Part shown: one piece after another, positions 41,483 through 53,524 of the stretch
How the letters are laid out: every line of letters starts with the position of its first letter
Numbering within the stretch: position 1 is the first letter of the stretch
NCBI RefSeq assembly: GCF_022662195.1
Contig: NZ_JAKMCS010000008.1
Coordinates: forward strand, 147,176 to 211,175
DNA from: Aestuariivivens insulae
GTDB lineage: Bacteria > Bacteroidota > Bacteroidia > Flavobacteriales > Flavobacteriaceae
DNA length: 64,000 nucleotides
Reading direction: 5' to 3'
Notes under the pieces: generated by a model
The model's database searches: none
Told to the model about the DNA's origin: nothing
What the model saw: the letters and a program-made list of their open reading frames with translations, nothing else
Translations under genes and position numbers: made by a program

Positions 41483-43471
41483 TTATTTTAAACTATTTAA
41501 GCCATTTAATTTTAAGAGCTCTTTTATTTTAACTCGATTAAATGGAAAAGTAACCATATATAAAGGAGCGCCTAATATGAGTAATATAATGTTTGGTGCT
41601 TTTTTGTTAATGTGCTTGTAAAATGTAAATAAATTTAAGGTGGCTTTAATGTAGTAAATTAAGTAAAGAAATAAAGATATTATACTTAATTGTATGGAAG
41701 CCGATGCCAATGATGGTAGCTTATTGTTTCTAAATACAAAGAACAGCACAAGTAAAATAACACCAATACTATATAACACCGTAGTGAACTTTGAGTGTTC
41801 GTTATAATTTTTTATGATGTTCTTTGAGGTATCAAAGCGTTTGTCAATAGCTACTCCTTGCTCACGAATATCCTGAATGCTTAGCCCTCGGCTTTCAAAC
41901 ACTTTAATGGCTTCGTATCTTGTGTTTTCATCGTGCCCTAAGCTTTCATAGTTGTTTATAGTATCAACAAGTTGATCGGTTTTATAGCTATTCAAAAACG
42001 TATAATCTACGCTGTTTCTTTCTTTTAATTTGAATACTTTCTTTAGGGGCTCTATAATACTATCCATATCAAACAGCCCTTTATCTGCAGTAGCGCGTAT
42101 GGTTAAGTAAACACCTAAAGGAAGCATGACTAAGGTGGAAAACCAACTGCCTAAAATAGGGTTGAATTCCCCGCTCTTGGCACTATTGGTAGCAAAAATA
42201 CCTATAAAGTGATAGGTTAAAAACAAGAGTATAGCTATAACCATAGGTAGTCCTATACCACCTTTGCGAATTAAAGCGCCAAGCGGTGCGCCTACAAAAA
42301 ACAGAATTATACAGGCAAAGCCTAAAGCCAATTTTTCATGGTAAGAAACAATGTGTTTTTTATAGATGATGTTTTCATTTTTAATGAAGACCTCTTTGGA
42401 CGTTATTATTTGCTTTGTACTGTTTACAGCGTTTAAAGCCGTATTTACGATCTGGTTTTTCGCTTTAGTATCAAATAAATCTAAAATAGGACCACTGTAC
42501 AAACTATCTAAATTGATAGTTTTTTTAGGTTGCTTTTGTTTAGCTATATCAGGTAAGTGCCTGTTTAAATTTTGGATGCTGGAACGTTGGTAAAGCGATT
42601 TGGAAAAGTCGTTAAGCTCCGTTTGACGTTTTTGGGAAAGAGAATCCATTGCTTTGTCCAGACCGCCTAAATTAAGCATGTTATATCGGTCTGAAAGTGA
42701 TTTGTCTTCCATATCCACATCATTCATTCCGCTTAGGTCAATATTAATAGTATAGGTATCAAAGGTGCTTTTGGCAAAGGGAAGCTTCTTATTTTCTGAT
42801 GTTTTTTTCTTTGTAATGTCATTATAATAGTTGCCATCACTTAAAATAAGTTTTAAAACTTCAGATTTTTCGTTTCCAATAAAAACCCCATTTCTAGCTT
42901 TTATTCTAGTGGCTAGTTTTCTATTGTTTCCACCTTTTATATGGATAACCACGTCCTCAATGTGGTTGTCGTCTGTCTTTTTAGCAAATTTTATGTTATA
43001 GGGTGTGCCTTCCACAGCATTAAATTGACCTTCGGCCAAAAGCATGGCGGGCTTAAGCTTTGCTATATTCTTACGTAGGTTGTAGGAGTTGAATTCTGCC
43101 CAAGGAATAACATTATTAGCAAAGAGAAATGTAGTAAATCCAAGAATAACTATAAATACGCTAAGCCCGGACATGGCCCTTTGTAATGAAATACCGGTAG
43201 ATTTCATGGCTGCGAACTCATAGTTTTCGGCAAAATTACCAAAAACCATTATGGATGACAAAAGTATGGTTAGCGGCAGTACCAAAGGAATAAGCTTAGG
43301 TAAAAAGTAAAAAATAAACTTAATGACCACAATGATGTCTAGGTCCTTACCTGCCAATTCTTTAATATAAAGCCAAATAGTCTGTAAAATAAAAATCAGT
43401 ATGAGTATTAAAAACACACTGATAAATGTTTTAAGGTAGGAGGTTAGTATGTAACGATCTAATATTTTCAC
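41483..43471 (-). CDS. LptF/LptG-family LPS transport permease
   Basis: 662 residues, GTG at 43471. YjgP/YjgQ family: TM1 ILDRYILTSYLKTFISVFLILILIFILQ, further helices near 50-115, a large periplasmic beta-jellyroll region (about 130-360), then TM segments from about 370. A long C-terminal extension (about 200 residues with more helices) follows, as usual in Bacteroidetes versions. LptF/LptG form the inner-membrane motor with LptB2 that lifts LPS. It follows lolA-like by 9 bp and precedes ribBA. Which of the two paralogues (F or G) is not resolvable here. Confidence 0.88.
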   Translation of the reverse strand: MKILDRYILTSYLKTFISVFLILILIFILQTIWLYIKELAGKDLDIIVVIKFIFYFLPKLIPLVLPLTILLSSIMVFGNFAENYEFAAMKSTGISLQRAMSGLSVFIVILGFTTFLFANNVIPWAEFNSYNLRKNIAKLKPAMLLAEGQFNAVEGTPYNIKFAKKTDDNHIEDVVIHIKGGNNRKLATRIKARNGVFIGNEKSEVLKLILSDGNYYNDITKKKTSENKKLPFAKSTFDTYTINIDLSGMNDVDMEDKSLSDRYNMLNLGGLDKAMDSLSQKRQTELNDFSKSLYQRSSIQNLNRHLPDIAKQKQPKKTINLDSLYSGPILDLFDTKAKNQIVNTALNAVNSTKQIITSKEVFIKNENIIYKKHIVSYHEKLALGFACIILFFVGAPLGALIRKGGIGLPMVIAILLFLTYHFIGIFATNSAKSGEFNPILGSWFSTLVMLPLGVYLTIRATADKGLFDMDSIIEPLKKVFKLKERNSVDYTFLNSYKTDQLVDTINNYESLGHDENTRYEAIKVFESRGLSIQDIREQGVAIDKRFDTSKNIIKNYNEHSKFTTVLYSIGVILLVLFFVFRNNKLPSLASASIQLSIISLFLYLIYYIKATLNLFTFYKHINKKAPNIILLILGAPLYMVTFPFNRVKIKELLKLNGLNSLK

Positions 43472-43480
43472 AGGAAAACC

Positions 43481-44122
43481 CTAATCTAATTTATTGATAT
43501 AATAATCGCTGTATTTGCTCATGTCAAAGGTAAATAAGCTTTTTGATATGGGTTCATTTGTTTTAAAAGAATTAACGGTAAGTGTTGTTTTTGTACCGTT
43601 ATTCCCAATTTGAATAAGGTTATATATATGTTTGGTCTGGGCATCGATACCTAACAGGATACTTTTTATTTCTGAATTGGAATCTATGGGAGACAATTTT
43701 ACATATTGAATTTTCCTGCCTTTTACATTTTGAACAATGTCCATTTTGTATGTGTATCCTTCTTCATAAAAGGACAGCATTTTACTAGGTGTAATGCTGT
43801 CTTCTTCATCGCCATTTGATGAAGATATGGTTACCTCTTCATCTTCTGGGCTTATGTTATAGGTATTTTTGCCATCATAAATACGGGTAATGCCCAATAT
43901 GTTCAATACGTACTTGTTACCTTGCATGACCACATCACCTCGTGTTTCTTGTCTTACGTTTTCGGCCGTGTTTTCAAGGACATATTTAAAATCAATTGAA
44001 ATATTGTCGTAGCCTTTTACTTTTTCTGAAACGTCATTCAACAAAGTTTTTGCTTCATTGGCAGTTTGTGAAAAACCAATAGAAGTCATTACTACACATA
44101 ATACGATTATAATCTTTTTCAT
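43481..44122 (-). CDS. LolA-like outer-membrane lipoprotein carrier
   Basis: 213 residues, signal peptide ending FSQ. LolA-family beta-barrel opening: AKTLLNDVSEKVKGYDNISIDFKYV, GDVVMQGNKYVLNILG and IYDGKNTYNISPEDEEV, with the characteristic one-face hydrophobic cavity. It shuttles lipoproteins through the periplasm from LolCDE to LolB or its equivalents. The gene is 3 bp after ftsK and 9 bp before lptF/G, grouping envelope-transport functions. ATG at 44122. Confidence 0.87.
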   Translation of the reverse strand: MKKIIIVLCVVMTSIGFSQTANEAKTLLNDVSEKVKGYDNISIDFKYVLENTAENVRQETRGDVVMQGNKYVLNILGITRIYDGKNTYNISPEDEEVTISSSNGDEEDSITPSKMLSFYEEGYTYKMDIVQNVKGRKIQYVKLSPIDSNSEIKSILLGIDAQTKHIYNLIQIGNNGTKTTLTVNSFKTNEPISKSLFTFDMSKYSDYYINKLD

Positions 44123-44125
44123 TTT

Positions 44126-46510
44126 TTAAATTTCATTTTCTAAATGATTATCGAGAGCAGCTAAATCAGGGATAAGCACTTGCCTTGCTTTACTGCCTTC
44201 AAAAGGACCCACAATACCGGCAGCTTCCAGTTGATCTATAAGTCTTCCAGCACGATTGTATCCCAATTTTAGTTTTCGTTGTAATAAAGAAGCAGAACCT
44301 TGTTGTGCGGTTACAATAACTACAGCGGCCTCTTTAAACAGCGCATCTCTTTCGGAAATATCTATATCAAGACTTGTGCCACTTTCTTCACCAATATATT
44401 CTGGTAATTGATAGGCCTCTGGATATGCTTTTTGGGCACCAATATAATCGGTGATGCGTTCTACTTCAGGGGTATCCACAAACGCACATTGTACACGGAT
44501 TAAATCGTTGCCTTGGGTATACAGCATGTCACCGCGACCAATAAGCTGGTCGGCACCAGAGCCGTCTAAAATAGTTCTTGAATCTATTTTTGATGTCACC
44601 CTAAAGGCTATACGTGCAGGGAAATTCGCTTTAATGATACCTGTTATAACGTTTACAGACGGACGCTGCGTTGCAATAATCAAATGGATGCCAATGGCAC
44701 GTGCTAATTGTGCTAAGCGTGCTATAGGAGTTTCAACCTCTTTCCCGGCGGTCATAATCAAGTCTGCAAACTCATCTACAACCAACACAATATAAGGTAA
44801 GAACTGATGTCCATCGTTCGGATTCAATTTTCTAGCTTTGAACTTGGCATTATATTCCGCAATGTTTCTACACATGGCATTTTTTAACAATTCGTAGCGG
44901 TTGTCCATTTCAATACAAAGGGAGTTAAGTGTATTAATTACCTTAGTATTGTCTGTAATAATGGCATCTTCGCTATCGGGAAGTTTTGCTAAATAATGGC
45001 GTTCAATTTTGTTGAATAGGGTAAGCTCTACTTTTTTGGGGTCAACTAAAATAAATTTAACCTCTGCTGGATGCTTTTTGTAAAGTAAGGAGGTAAGTAC
45101 AGCATTTAAACCTACCGATTTTCCTTGTCCAGTAGCTCCAGCCATAAGCAGGTGAGGCATTTTCGCCAAATCGACCACCAAAGTCTCATTACTAATAGTT
45201 TTTCCTAAAGCGATAGGTAATTGCATTTCGGAATTTTGAAATTTCTTGGAGGCAATCACCGAACGCATGGACACGACGGTCGCATTTTTATTGGGAACTT
45301 CTATACCAATGGTTCCTTTTCCTGGAATAGGTGCTATAATACGGATACCTAATGCTGAAAGCGATAGGGCTATATCGTCTTCTAGGTTTTTAATTTTGGA
45401 AATTCTAACCCCAGCTTCAGGAACGATTTCGTAAAGGGTTACTGTTGGACCAATGGTTGCCTTAATGCTCGCAATACCAATTTTGTAATTGTTTAAGGTT
45501 TCAACAATTTTATTCTTGTTTTCCTCAAGCTCTTCCTGGTTTATTTTAATGCCTTCAGTATCATATTTTTTTAATAAATCCAATGGTGGAAATTGGTAAT
45601 TCCCCAGTTCCAATGTAGGGTCGTATAGACCAAAATCCTCAACCAGTTTGTTGGCCAGGTTATCAGTTTCAGAGCTTTCCTCCTTAACGCTTTCAACGGT
45701 AATCTCTATTTCTTCATGATCACTTTCCTCTTCAGCAACATTAACTTCTAGAGGGGCTTCAATGGTTTTGCTTTCTGGCTCTTTTTTTACTGAAGCATTG
45801 TCATTATCCAAATTTAATTCGTAAGCCGATTTAATGGCTTCCGCCTCTTCAGAAAGATTATTATCTATAGGGACATAGCTATCATCGTTTATTTCAGAAA
45901 AGTCGTCTGTAATATTCTTCTTTGCAGTTTTGAATAGCCTTGTAAAGCTTTCAAAAGTAACTTTAAAGCGAATGGCTAGGTAAGTAATCAAACCAAATAA
46001 GAGCAGGAGGATAACACCTATTTTTCCTATATAATCTTGTAAAAAGGTATTGATTTCATACCCTACAGTGCCACAAAGGATATCATTTGCATTGGAGAAG
46101 AACCCAAATAAAACAGATAGCCATAAGACTATTAGCGTTCCCCAAAACCAGTGTTTTCTTAATTTGGTTTTGTTAATGTCCATAAGGACATAAACCCCCG
46201 ATAGAAAGATTAATCCAGAAAAGATAAAGGCAGCTATGCCAAAGCCACGATGTATAAAAAAGTCGCTTAACCAAGCCCCAGTTTTACTAAGCCAGTTTTC
46301 TGCTTTGGCGTCACGCGACATAAATTCTGAAATCGTACTTTGATCGGCTTTTCCAGTAAAGAAAAACGAGAGAAAAGCAATAAAGAGCAATATTCCAAAA
46401 AGCACCAAAAAACTACCAAAGACAAGTTTTTGCTGACTGGATAACTTAAAACTAGGAAGTTTTAGTTTTTTTCTAGGTGTTTTTTTGATTTTAGTTTTTT
46501 TCTTGGCCAT
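44126..46510 (-). CDS. ftsK: FtsK/SpoIIIE-family DNA translocase
   Basis: 794 residues from ATG 46510 (MAKKKTKIKKTPRK); a TTG at 46522 would add four residues and is less likely. N-terminus: four TM helices (about 30-50, 80-105, 115-135, 150-185). Linker rich in Glu/Ser (about 200-280). Motor: Walker A GATGQGKSVGLNAVL and Walker B YIVLVVDEFADLI, with IIATQRPSVNVITGIIKANFPARI. C-terminal gamma winged helix (SASLLQRKLKLGYNRAGRLIDQLE) that recognises KOPS-type sites. It pumps chromosome dimers through the septum and coordinates XerCD. Downstream of dgkA and 3 bp upstream of lolA-like. Confidence 0.96.
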   Translation of the reverse strand: MAKKKTKIKKTPRKKLKLPSFKLSSQQKLVFGSFLVLFGILLFIAFLSFFFTGKADQSTISEFMSRDAKAENWLSKTGAWLSDFFIHRGFGIAAFIFSGLIFLSGVYVLMDINKTKLRKHWFWGTLIVLWLSVLFGFFSNANDILCGTVGYEINTFLQDYIGKIGVILLLLFGLITYLAIRFKVTFESFTRLFKTAKKNITDDFSEINDDSYVPIDNNLSEEAEAIKSAYELNLDNDNASVKKEPESKTIEAPLEVNVAEEESDHEEIEITVESVKEESSETDNLANKLVEDFGLYDPTLELGNYQFPPLDLLKKYDTEGIKINQEELEENKNKIVETLNNYKIGIASIKATIGPTVTLYEIVPEAGVRISKIKNLEDDIALSLSALGIRIIAPIPGKGTIGIEVPNKNATVVSMRSVIASKKFQNSEMQLPIALGKTISNETLVVDLAKMPHLLMAGATGQGKSVGLNAVLTSLLYKKHPAEVKFILVDPKKVELTLFNKIERHYLAKLPDSEDAIITDNTKVINTLNSLCIEMDNRYELLKNAMCRNIAEYNAKFKARKLNPNDGHQFLPYIVLVVDEFADLIMTAGKEVETPIARLAQLARAIGIHLIIATQRPSVNVITGIIKANFPARIAFRVTSKIDSRTILDGSGADQLIGRGDMLYTQGNDLIRVQCAFVDTPEVERITDYIGAQKAYPEAYQLPEYIGEESGTSLDIDISERDALFKEAAVVIVTAQQGSASLLQRKLKLGYNRAGRLIDQLEAAGIVGPFEGSKARQVLIPDLAALDNHLENEI

Positions 46511-46604
46511 TAAAGGGGTCAATTCAAATTGGGTTAAAAACTATTGTTTTTAGACTGCAACAAAAATACAAATTACTAACGTTTCTCCTAAAGGCATTAG
46601 TATT

Positions 46605-46973
46605 TTAAAAAATCTTTGGCAGGTAAATTATTAAGCCAATAACACAAGCAAAAACGGCAGCTATAAATACAGCACCGGCAGCAATATCCTTAATGAAACC
46701 TATTTTGCTATGATATTCTGGGTGTATAAAATTAGCAACTTCTTCAATAGCAGTGTTTATGCCTTCAATACTCATAACCATACCAATAGCTAAAAACTGG
46801 ATAATCCATTCGGTTGGTGAAATATTAAAAAAGAATCCAAGCACAGTCATTAATACCGCAATACAAGCCTGTATTTTAATGCTGGATTCTTTTTTAAGAA
46901 GTAAAAAGGCGCCTTTGTAGGCATACTTAATACTTTTTAACCTGTTAACTAATAAGGACTCTTTTTTAGACAT
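46605..46973 (-). CDS. dgkA: Diacylglycerol/undecaprenol kinase family protein
   Basis: 122 residues with about three TM helices. DgkA family signature: IKYAYKGAFLLLKKESSIKIQACIAV near 13-38 and the catalytic region FLAIGMVMSIEGINTAIEEVANFI near 75-98 (E, N and E residues), then KDIAAGAVFIAAVFACVIGLI. It phosphorylates diacylglycerol or undecaprenol on the membrane. It lies 10 bp downstream of tpx and about 95 bp upstream of ftsK. ATG at 46973. Confidence 0.93.
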   Translation of the reverse strand: MSKKESLLVNRLKSIKYAYKGAFLLLKKESSIKIQACIAVLMTVLGFFFNISPTEWIIQFLAIGMVMSIEGINTAIEEVANFIHPEYHSKIGFIKDIAAGAVFIAAVFACVIGLIIYLPKIF

Positions 46974-46983
46974 TCATCTCTTA

Positions 46984-47487
46984 TTAAGAGCGTAAAGCTT
47001 CTAAGGCCTCATTGTAGTTAGGTTCTTCGGTTACACTTTGAACTTGTTGTGTATAAATGATTTTCCCGTTTTCATCAAGAATGATAATGGCCCTTGCCAA
47101 AAGTCCGCGAATAGGACCATCGATATAGGTTAAATTGTAAGCTTCTCCAAAGTTGCCGTCACGAAAATCGGATAAAGTCTCTACATTATCAATGCCTTCA
47201 GCACCACAAAATCTTGACATGGCAAAAGGCAAATCCTTAGAAATGCACAAGATTTTAGTATTTTCTAATGCGCTCGCCTGTTTGTTGAACGCTCTTACCG
47301 ATGCAGCACAAGTACCAGTGTCTATACTATGAAAGATATTCATAATAACCTTATGCCCCTTATAATCATTTAATGTTTTGTTTGATAAATCGGCTGCGGC
47401 CAATTCAAAATCAGGGGCATTGTCCCCAACCTTAGGTAACTCTCCTTTTGAGTTAATTGGGGTTCCTTTTAAAGATAATATTGCCAT
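46984..47487 (-). CDS. tpx: Thiol peroxidase
   Basis: 167 residues, the Tpx length. Motifs: GDNAPDFELAAADLS, peroxidatic Cys in SIDTGTCAASVRAFNK (C60), resolving Cys in CISKDLPFAMSRFCGAEGI (C93) and GLLARAIIILDENGKIIY. It reduces alkyl and hydrogen peroxides using thioredoxin. First gene of the tpx-dgkA-ftsK operon; katG starts divergently about 200 bp away, which may share oxidative-stress control. Confidence 0.95.
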   Translation of the reverse strand: MAILSLKGTPINSKGELPKVGDNAPDFELAAADLSNKTLNDYKGHKVIMNIFHSIDTGTCAASVRAFNKQASALENTKILCISKDLPFAMSRFCGAEGIDNVETLSDFRDGNFGEAYNLTYIDGPIRGLLARAIIILDENGKIIYTQQVQSVTEEPNYNEALEALRS

Positions 47488-47643
47488 TTCTATACATATT
47501 TAAAATTAGGATTTAAAAATAAGAATATTAAATTGTTTGTGTTGGTTATTTTGAAAAATTATTCAAAAAGTTAAGTCCTAATAGGTTTTGTCAATTTTAA
47601 TATAACATATAAAAATATATTTTAAAAAATCTTTGGTGATTAA

Positions 47644-49863
<2,220 letters not shown>

Positions 49864-49892
49864 GTTTTGATTAATAAATTGTGTTAAACAAA

Positions 49893-49927
49893 AAAAAGCC
49901 TGCTGAACAACTTTCAGCAGGCTTTTT
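49893..49927 (+). terminator. Rho-independent terminator after katG
   Basis: 15-bp stem AAAAAGCCTGCTGAA / TTCAGCAGGCTTTTT with a 5-nt loop, 29 bp after the katG stop. Confidence 0.92.
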
Positions 49928-49940
49928 AATTGAAAAAGAA

Positions 49941-50003
49941 TTCCTCGAGGCAGCTCCTTGAGGTTTCCGTTGATATTGTCATTCCCGTGAAAACGGGAAT
50001 CTA
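49941..50003. repeat. Putative interspersed element with ATTCCCGT hairpin
   Basis: CTCGAGGCAGCTCCTTGAGG is followed by GTC and the perfect hairpin ATTCCCGT-GAAA-ACGGGAAT (49981-50000). GC-rich island in AT-rich DNA between katG and the peroxiredoxin gene, consistent with a short genomic repeat. A second ACGGGAATGC/GCATTCCCGT hairpin occurs at 60370, but in a terminator-like context. Confidence 0.45.
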
Positions 50004-50049
50004 AATAAAATAATTTCAAGAATTATTTCATTTATTGTTTTTAGAAAGC

Positions 50050-50688
50050 TTAGTTAACGTGTTTTTCTAAGAAATCAGCAACACCTTCATGGGTAGCTTG
50101 CATTCCCACTTTTCCTTTGTTCCAGTTGGCTGGACAAACTTCACCGTTTTCTTCAACAAACTGTAAGGCATCAACCATACGTAATGCTTCATCTACATTT
50201 CTTCCTAAAGGTAAATCGTTTACAATTTGATGACGCACGACACCTTCTTTGTCTATTAAAAATAAACCACGATACGCTATTAGTTCGCCTTCTGCTTGTA
50301 GCAAACCTTCTTCATCGTAGAACGTATCACCCGCTAATACATCGTAATTAGCAGCAATGGTTTTATTGGTGTCGGCAACCAAAGGATATGTAATTCCTTT
50401 AATTCCCCCCAGGTTTTTATCAACTTGTAACCAGCCATAGTGTGATTGTTCTGTATCTGTAGAAACGGCTATAACTGCAGTGTTTCTAGCTTCAAATTCA
50501 GCTAATTTTTCTTGAAAAGCATGCAATTCGGTTGGGCATACAAAAGTGAAATCTTTTGGATAAAAGAATAACACAACGTGTTTTTTCCCAATGAATTGAT
50601 CTAATGAAAAATTAGTTACAAACTCGCCGCCATTTACAACAGCTTGAGCATTAAATTGAGGTGCTTTTTTACCTACTAATACTGCCAT
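50050..50688 (-). CDS. 2-Cys peroxiredoxin (AhpC/Tsa family)
   Basis: 212 residues. Peroxidatic Cys in FYPKDFTFVCPTELHAFQ (C52), the Arg in the PLGRNVDEALRMVDALQ segment, and the resolving Cys in GEVCPANWNKGKVGMQ (near 171). It is of typical AhpC/Prx1 size. It reduces H2O2 and organic peroxides at the expense of AhpF or thioredoxin; no ahpF in the window. ATG at 50688. A katG-prx-tpx group within 4 kb marks an oxidative-stress neighbourhood. Confidence 0.94.
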   Translation of the reverse strand: MAVLVGKKAPQFNAQAVVNGGEFVTNFSLDQFIGKKHVVLFFYPKDFTFVCPTELHAFQEKLAEFEARNTAVIAVSTDTEQSHYGWLQVDKNLGGIKGITYPLVADTNKTIAANYDVLAGDTFYDEEGLLQAEGELIAYRGLFLIDKEGVVRHQIVNDLPLGRNVDEALRMVDALQFVEENGEVCPANWNKGKVGMQATHEGVADFLEKHVN

Positions 50689-50794
50689 TTTTTAATTGTT
50701 TTATAAGTTATATAAATTTTAAACAGCCGCAAAGATAGATAATGCCCAAAGAATGGCAATAACTTATTATTTTAAAAATTTATGAGGTTATAGT

Positions 50795-52282
50795 TTATGT
50801 CAATTTGCTTTTTAGTTCGCCTTTTAGGTGCCTAATTTTAATGTGAAGAGCGGCAAAGAGTAAGGTGGTAAACGGACTCAAAAAATTGAAAAAAGCATAT
50901 CCGGCATACGACAAAGTATCTACTCCCAAAACACCAGATTGATAGGCGCCACAAGTATTCCAGGGAATTAATACTGAAGTTACGGTGCCAGAATCTTCAA
51001 GTGTTCTGCTTAGGTTTTCTGGCGCCAAACCTTTATCGTCGAATGCTTTTTTAAACATTTTCCCAGGGATTACAATGGCCAAATATTGATCTGAAGCAAT
51101 GGCATTTAAACCTAGACAGCTAATTACGGTACTAGCAAACAATCCGAATATTGATGTTGCCACCGTAAGCAAAGCTTTGGTTACCCTTGCCAAAGCTCCA
51201 ATACCATCCATTATACCACCAAAGATCATGGCACTAACAATAAGGTAAATGGTCCAAAGCATACCTTTCATACCACCGGCAGAAAAGAGTTCGTTAAGCT
51301 TTTCGTTATCTGTCGCTATTTGGGTATCCGTTAATACTGAAGTTAAAACAGAACCTAATTTAGAATCCCCCAGACTATTCAAAATATTAGCTTGGAAGAT
51401 GAAGGCAAAAATAGCAGCAAAAACAACACCTACTGTAAGGGCGGTTAAGGGCTTTGTCTTCATTAAAATTAAAGCAATTACAGCCAAAGGGACTAAAAAT
51501 AACCAAGGCGTAATATTAAAGGTGTTATGTATTGTTTCCAATATATTACTTAAATCTGCACTCCCAGAAGTTTCTGTTGCAGCACTTAGTATAGCAAATA
51601 TAATTAGTGTTATTATAATAGTTGGGACCGTGGTAATGGTCATGTATCTTATATGGGTAAACAAATCTGTTCCGGCAATAGCTGGAGCAAGGTTTGTTGT
51701 ATCGCTCAACGGCGACATTTTATCACCAAAATAGGCGCCGGAAATTACGGCACCCGCGATCATTCCTGTATGTATGCCCAATGCGGTTCCAATACCAACC
51801 AAGGCAATGCCTACCGTAGCCGAAGTAGTCCAGGAACTACCTGTAGCTATAGATATTAATGCGCAAATAACAACGCAAGCAGGTAAAAAAATGGCAGGAT
51901 TAAGCACTTGTAAGCCATAATAAACCATAGCAGGAATAACCCCACTTACTAGCCAGGTGCCCGCCAAGGCCCCGACTAAAAACAAAATTAGAATAGGAAC
52001 AAAGACACTTTTTAGGTTTTCCCATATTTCCTTAATTATCAAGCTTAGAGATACCCTGTTGAAAAATCCAACTACCGCAGCCACGGCACCTCCCATTATA
52101 AGAATGATTTGATTGGTATAAGTGCCGAACCATTCCTGATCTTCCACAAAAAAGATGTTATAGGCCAGCAACCCCATAAGAATAACTACAGGTATTAAAG
52201 CTTCCAGTAGGTTTAGCTCTTTGTTCTCAATAATCCTTTGGTCGTTGGCTTCAAATGAGGAAATGTTATTGTTGTCTTGCAT
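50795..52282 (-). CDS. nhaC: Na+/H+ antiporter, NhaC family
   Basis: 495 residues, ~12 TM helices. NhaC features: SGVIPAMVYYGLQVLNP, SIATGSSWTTSATVGIALVGIG, GAVISGAYFGDKMSPLSDTTNLAPA (ion-pathway Asp), the C-terminal SCLGLNAIASDQYLAIVIPGKMF and LIPWNTCGAYQSGVLGVDTL. It exchanges Na+ for H+, or malate/lactate in the MleN branch. The N-terminus to residue 25 is soluble and acidic. ATG at 52282. Divergent from the YdjM-type gene. Confidence 0.92.
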   Translation of the reverse strand: MQDNNNISSFEANDQRIIENKELNLLEALIPVVILMGLLAYNIFFVEDQEWFGTYTNQIILIMGGAVAAVVGFFNRVSLSLIIKEIWENLKSVFVPILILFLVGALAGTWLVSGVIPAMVYYGLQVLNPAIFLPACVVICALISIATGSSWTTSATVGIALVGIGTALGIHTGMIAGAVISGAYFGDKMSPLSDTTNLAPAIAGTDLFTHIRYMTITTVPTIIITLIIFAILSAATETSGSADLSNILETIHNTFNITPWLFLVPLAVIALILMKTKPLTALTVGVVFAAIFAFIFQANILNSLGDSKLGSVLTSVLTDTQIATDNEKLNELFSAGGMKGMLWTIYLIVSAMIFGGIMDGIGALARVTKALLTVATSIFGLFASTVISCLGLNAIASDQYLAIVIPGKMFKKAFDDKGLAPENLSRTLEDSGTVTSVLIPWNTCGAYQSGVLGVDTLSYAGYAFFNFLSPFTTLLFAALHIKIRHLKGELKSKLT

Positions 52283-52379
52283 GAAATAAATTTTAATCTG
52301 GTAATGTTACGATTTTCGTATAAGCTATGCAAATGCTGTGCTATTGTGTACATTTGTGTCTTAATTTACAGGGTGTTAT

Positions 52380-53402
52380 ATGGATTCGTTGACCCAAATT
52401 GTTTTAGGAGCCGCTTGTGGCGAGGCTGTATTAGGAAAGAAAATAGGGAACAAAGCCTTGTTGTTTGGGGCTATAGGAGGGACCATTCCAGATTTAGATG
52501 TTTATGTGGGCAGTTGGATTCATGGTAATAATATTGATGCCATGTTGTTCCATCGTGGATTTATGCATTCATTTTTCTTTGCTGTTTTAGCCGCTTTTGG
52601 CTTGGGGTGGTTGGTTTATAGGTTGTATGATTCGGGAAGGCGTTTGGGTACTACGACTCTAAAGAATTGGATACTTTTATTTTTTTGGTCCTTATTTACA
52701 CATCCCATTTTAGATTGTTTTACACCTTATGGAACGCAAATTTTGGCGCCGTTCTCCAATAATCGGGTTGCTTTTAATAATATTGCGGTCGTTGACCCCT
52801 TATATACCCTGCCTTTTTTAGTTTGTGTAATTGTTTTAATGTTTTTTAAAAGGTCTTCCAATCGAAGACGCTTGTGGTTGAAATTGGGTGTTGGTATAAG
52901 TTCGGTTTATATGCTGTTCACTATAGGTAATAAACTTTATGTTGATTATACGTTTAAAGCTTCTTTAAAAGAAAGAGGTGTGTCTTTTAAGCGTTTTACG
53001 GTGCAACCAGCTATTTTTACTAATGTACTTTGGTATGGCATAGCCGAAACTGAAGAGGCTTACCTTATTGCCAATTACTCCTTGTTTGATACCAATAATA
53101 GGTTTGCTCATTTTATAACACTGCCTAAGCAACGCGATTTAGTTCCTTCGGAATATAGAGATGTTAAGCGTTTGTCCTGGTTTAGCAATGGGTATTATAG
53201 TATTTATAAAGTGAGTGCTGATGCCTACCTATACAGCGATTTAAGGTATCCGCTTTTAGATGAAAACGATCCTAATTCGTGTGTTTTTAGTTTTGTGCTT
53301 TACCATGAAAACAACCGATTGAACATGAAGCCCTTTGAGCGTAATACTGAAAAAATTAGTGAGGCCATGCAAGCTATTTGGAAACGGGCTAAGGGGATTT
53401 GA
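52380..53402 (+). CDS. Metal-dependent hydrolase family membrane protein (YdjM/DUF457)
   Basis: 340 residues, ATG at 52380. MDSLTQIVLGAACGEAVLGKK, then GAIGGTIPDLDVY (acidic metal-site-like motif), MLFHRGFMHSFFFAVLAAFG and FTHPILDCFTPYGTQIL, as in the YdjM/DUF457 membrane hydrolase family. About four to five TM helices, then a C-terminal soluble part of about 120 residues (KEFRV-like periplasmic beta region). Activity and substrate are unproven. A possible -7 element TACATTTG lies at 52349-52356. Confidence 0.85.
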   Translation: MDSLTQIVLGAACGEAVLGKKIGNKALLFGAIGGTIPDLDVYVGSWIHGNNIDAMLFHRGFMHSFFFAVLAAFGLGWLVYRLYDSGRRLGTTTLKNWILLFFWSLFTHPILDCFTPYGTQILAPFSNNRVAFNNIAVVDPLYTLPFLVCVIVLMFFKRSSNRRRLWLKLGVGISSVYMLFTIGNKLYVDYTFKASLKERGVSFKRFTVQPAIFTNVLWYGIAETEEAYLIANYSLFDTNNRFAHFITLPKQRDLVPSEYRDVKRLSWFSNGYYSIYKVSADAYLYSDLRYPLLDENDPNSCVFSFVLYHENNRLNMKPFERNTEKISEAMQAIWKRAKGI

Positions 53403-53524
53403 TGATGGAAGCTTGATATTGGAGGTTGGATGCTTGATGGTACAAAGTACGAAGTATCAAGTATAAAGAACAAAGTATCAAGTACTAAGTTAGATGTTAG
53501 TGGGTTGATTTTGTGGTTTTGGTC
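53403..53524. repeat. Low-complexity direct repeats (AAGTATCAAGTA)
   Basis: AAGTATCAAGTA recurs at about 53451 and 53474, with neighbouring variants of GTACAAAGTA and GCTTGAT. This is a slippage-type tract commonly seen in flavobacterial intergenic DNA. It precedes structured repeat copy C. Confidence 0.5.

Noticed and set aside
53441..53500. Repeats that might look CRISPR-like
   Set aside because: Units are only about 12 bp, irregular and without spacers or cas genes; they look like slippage repeats.
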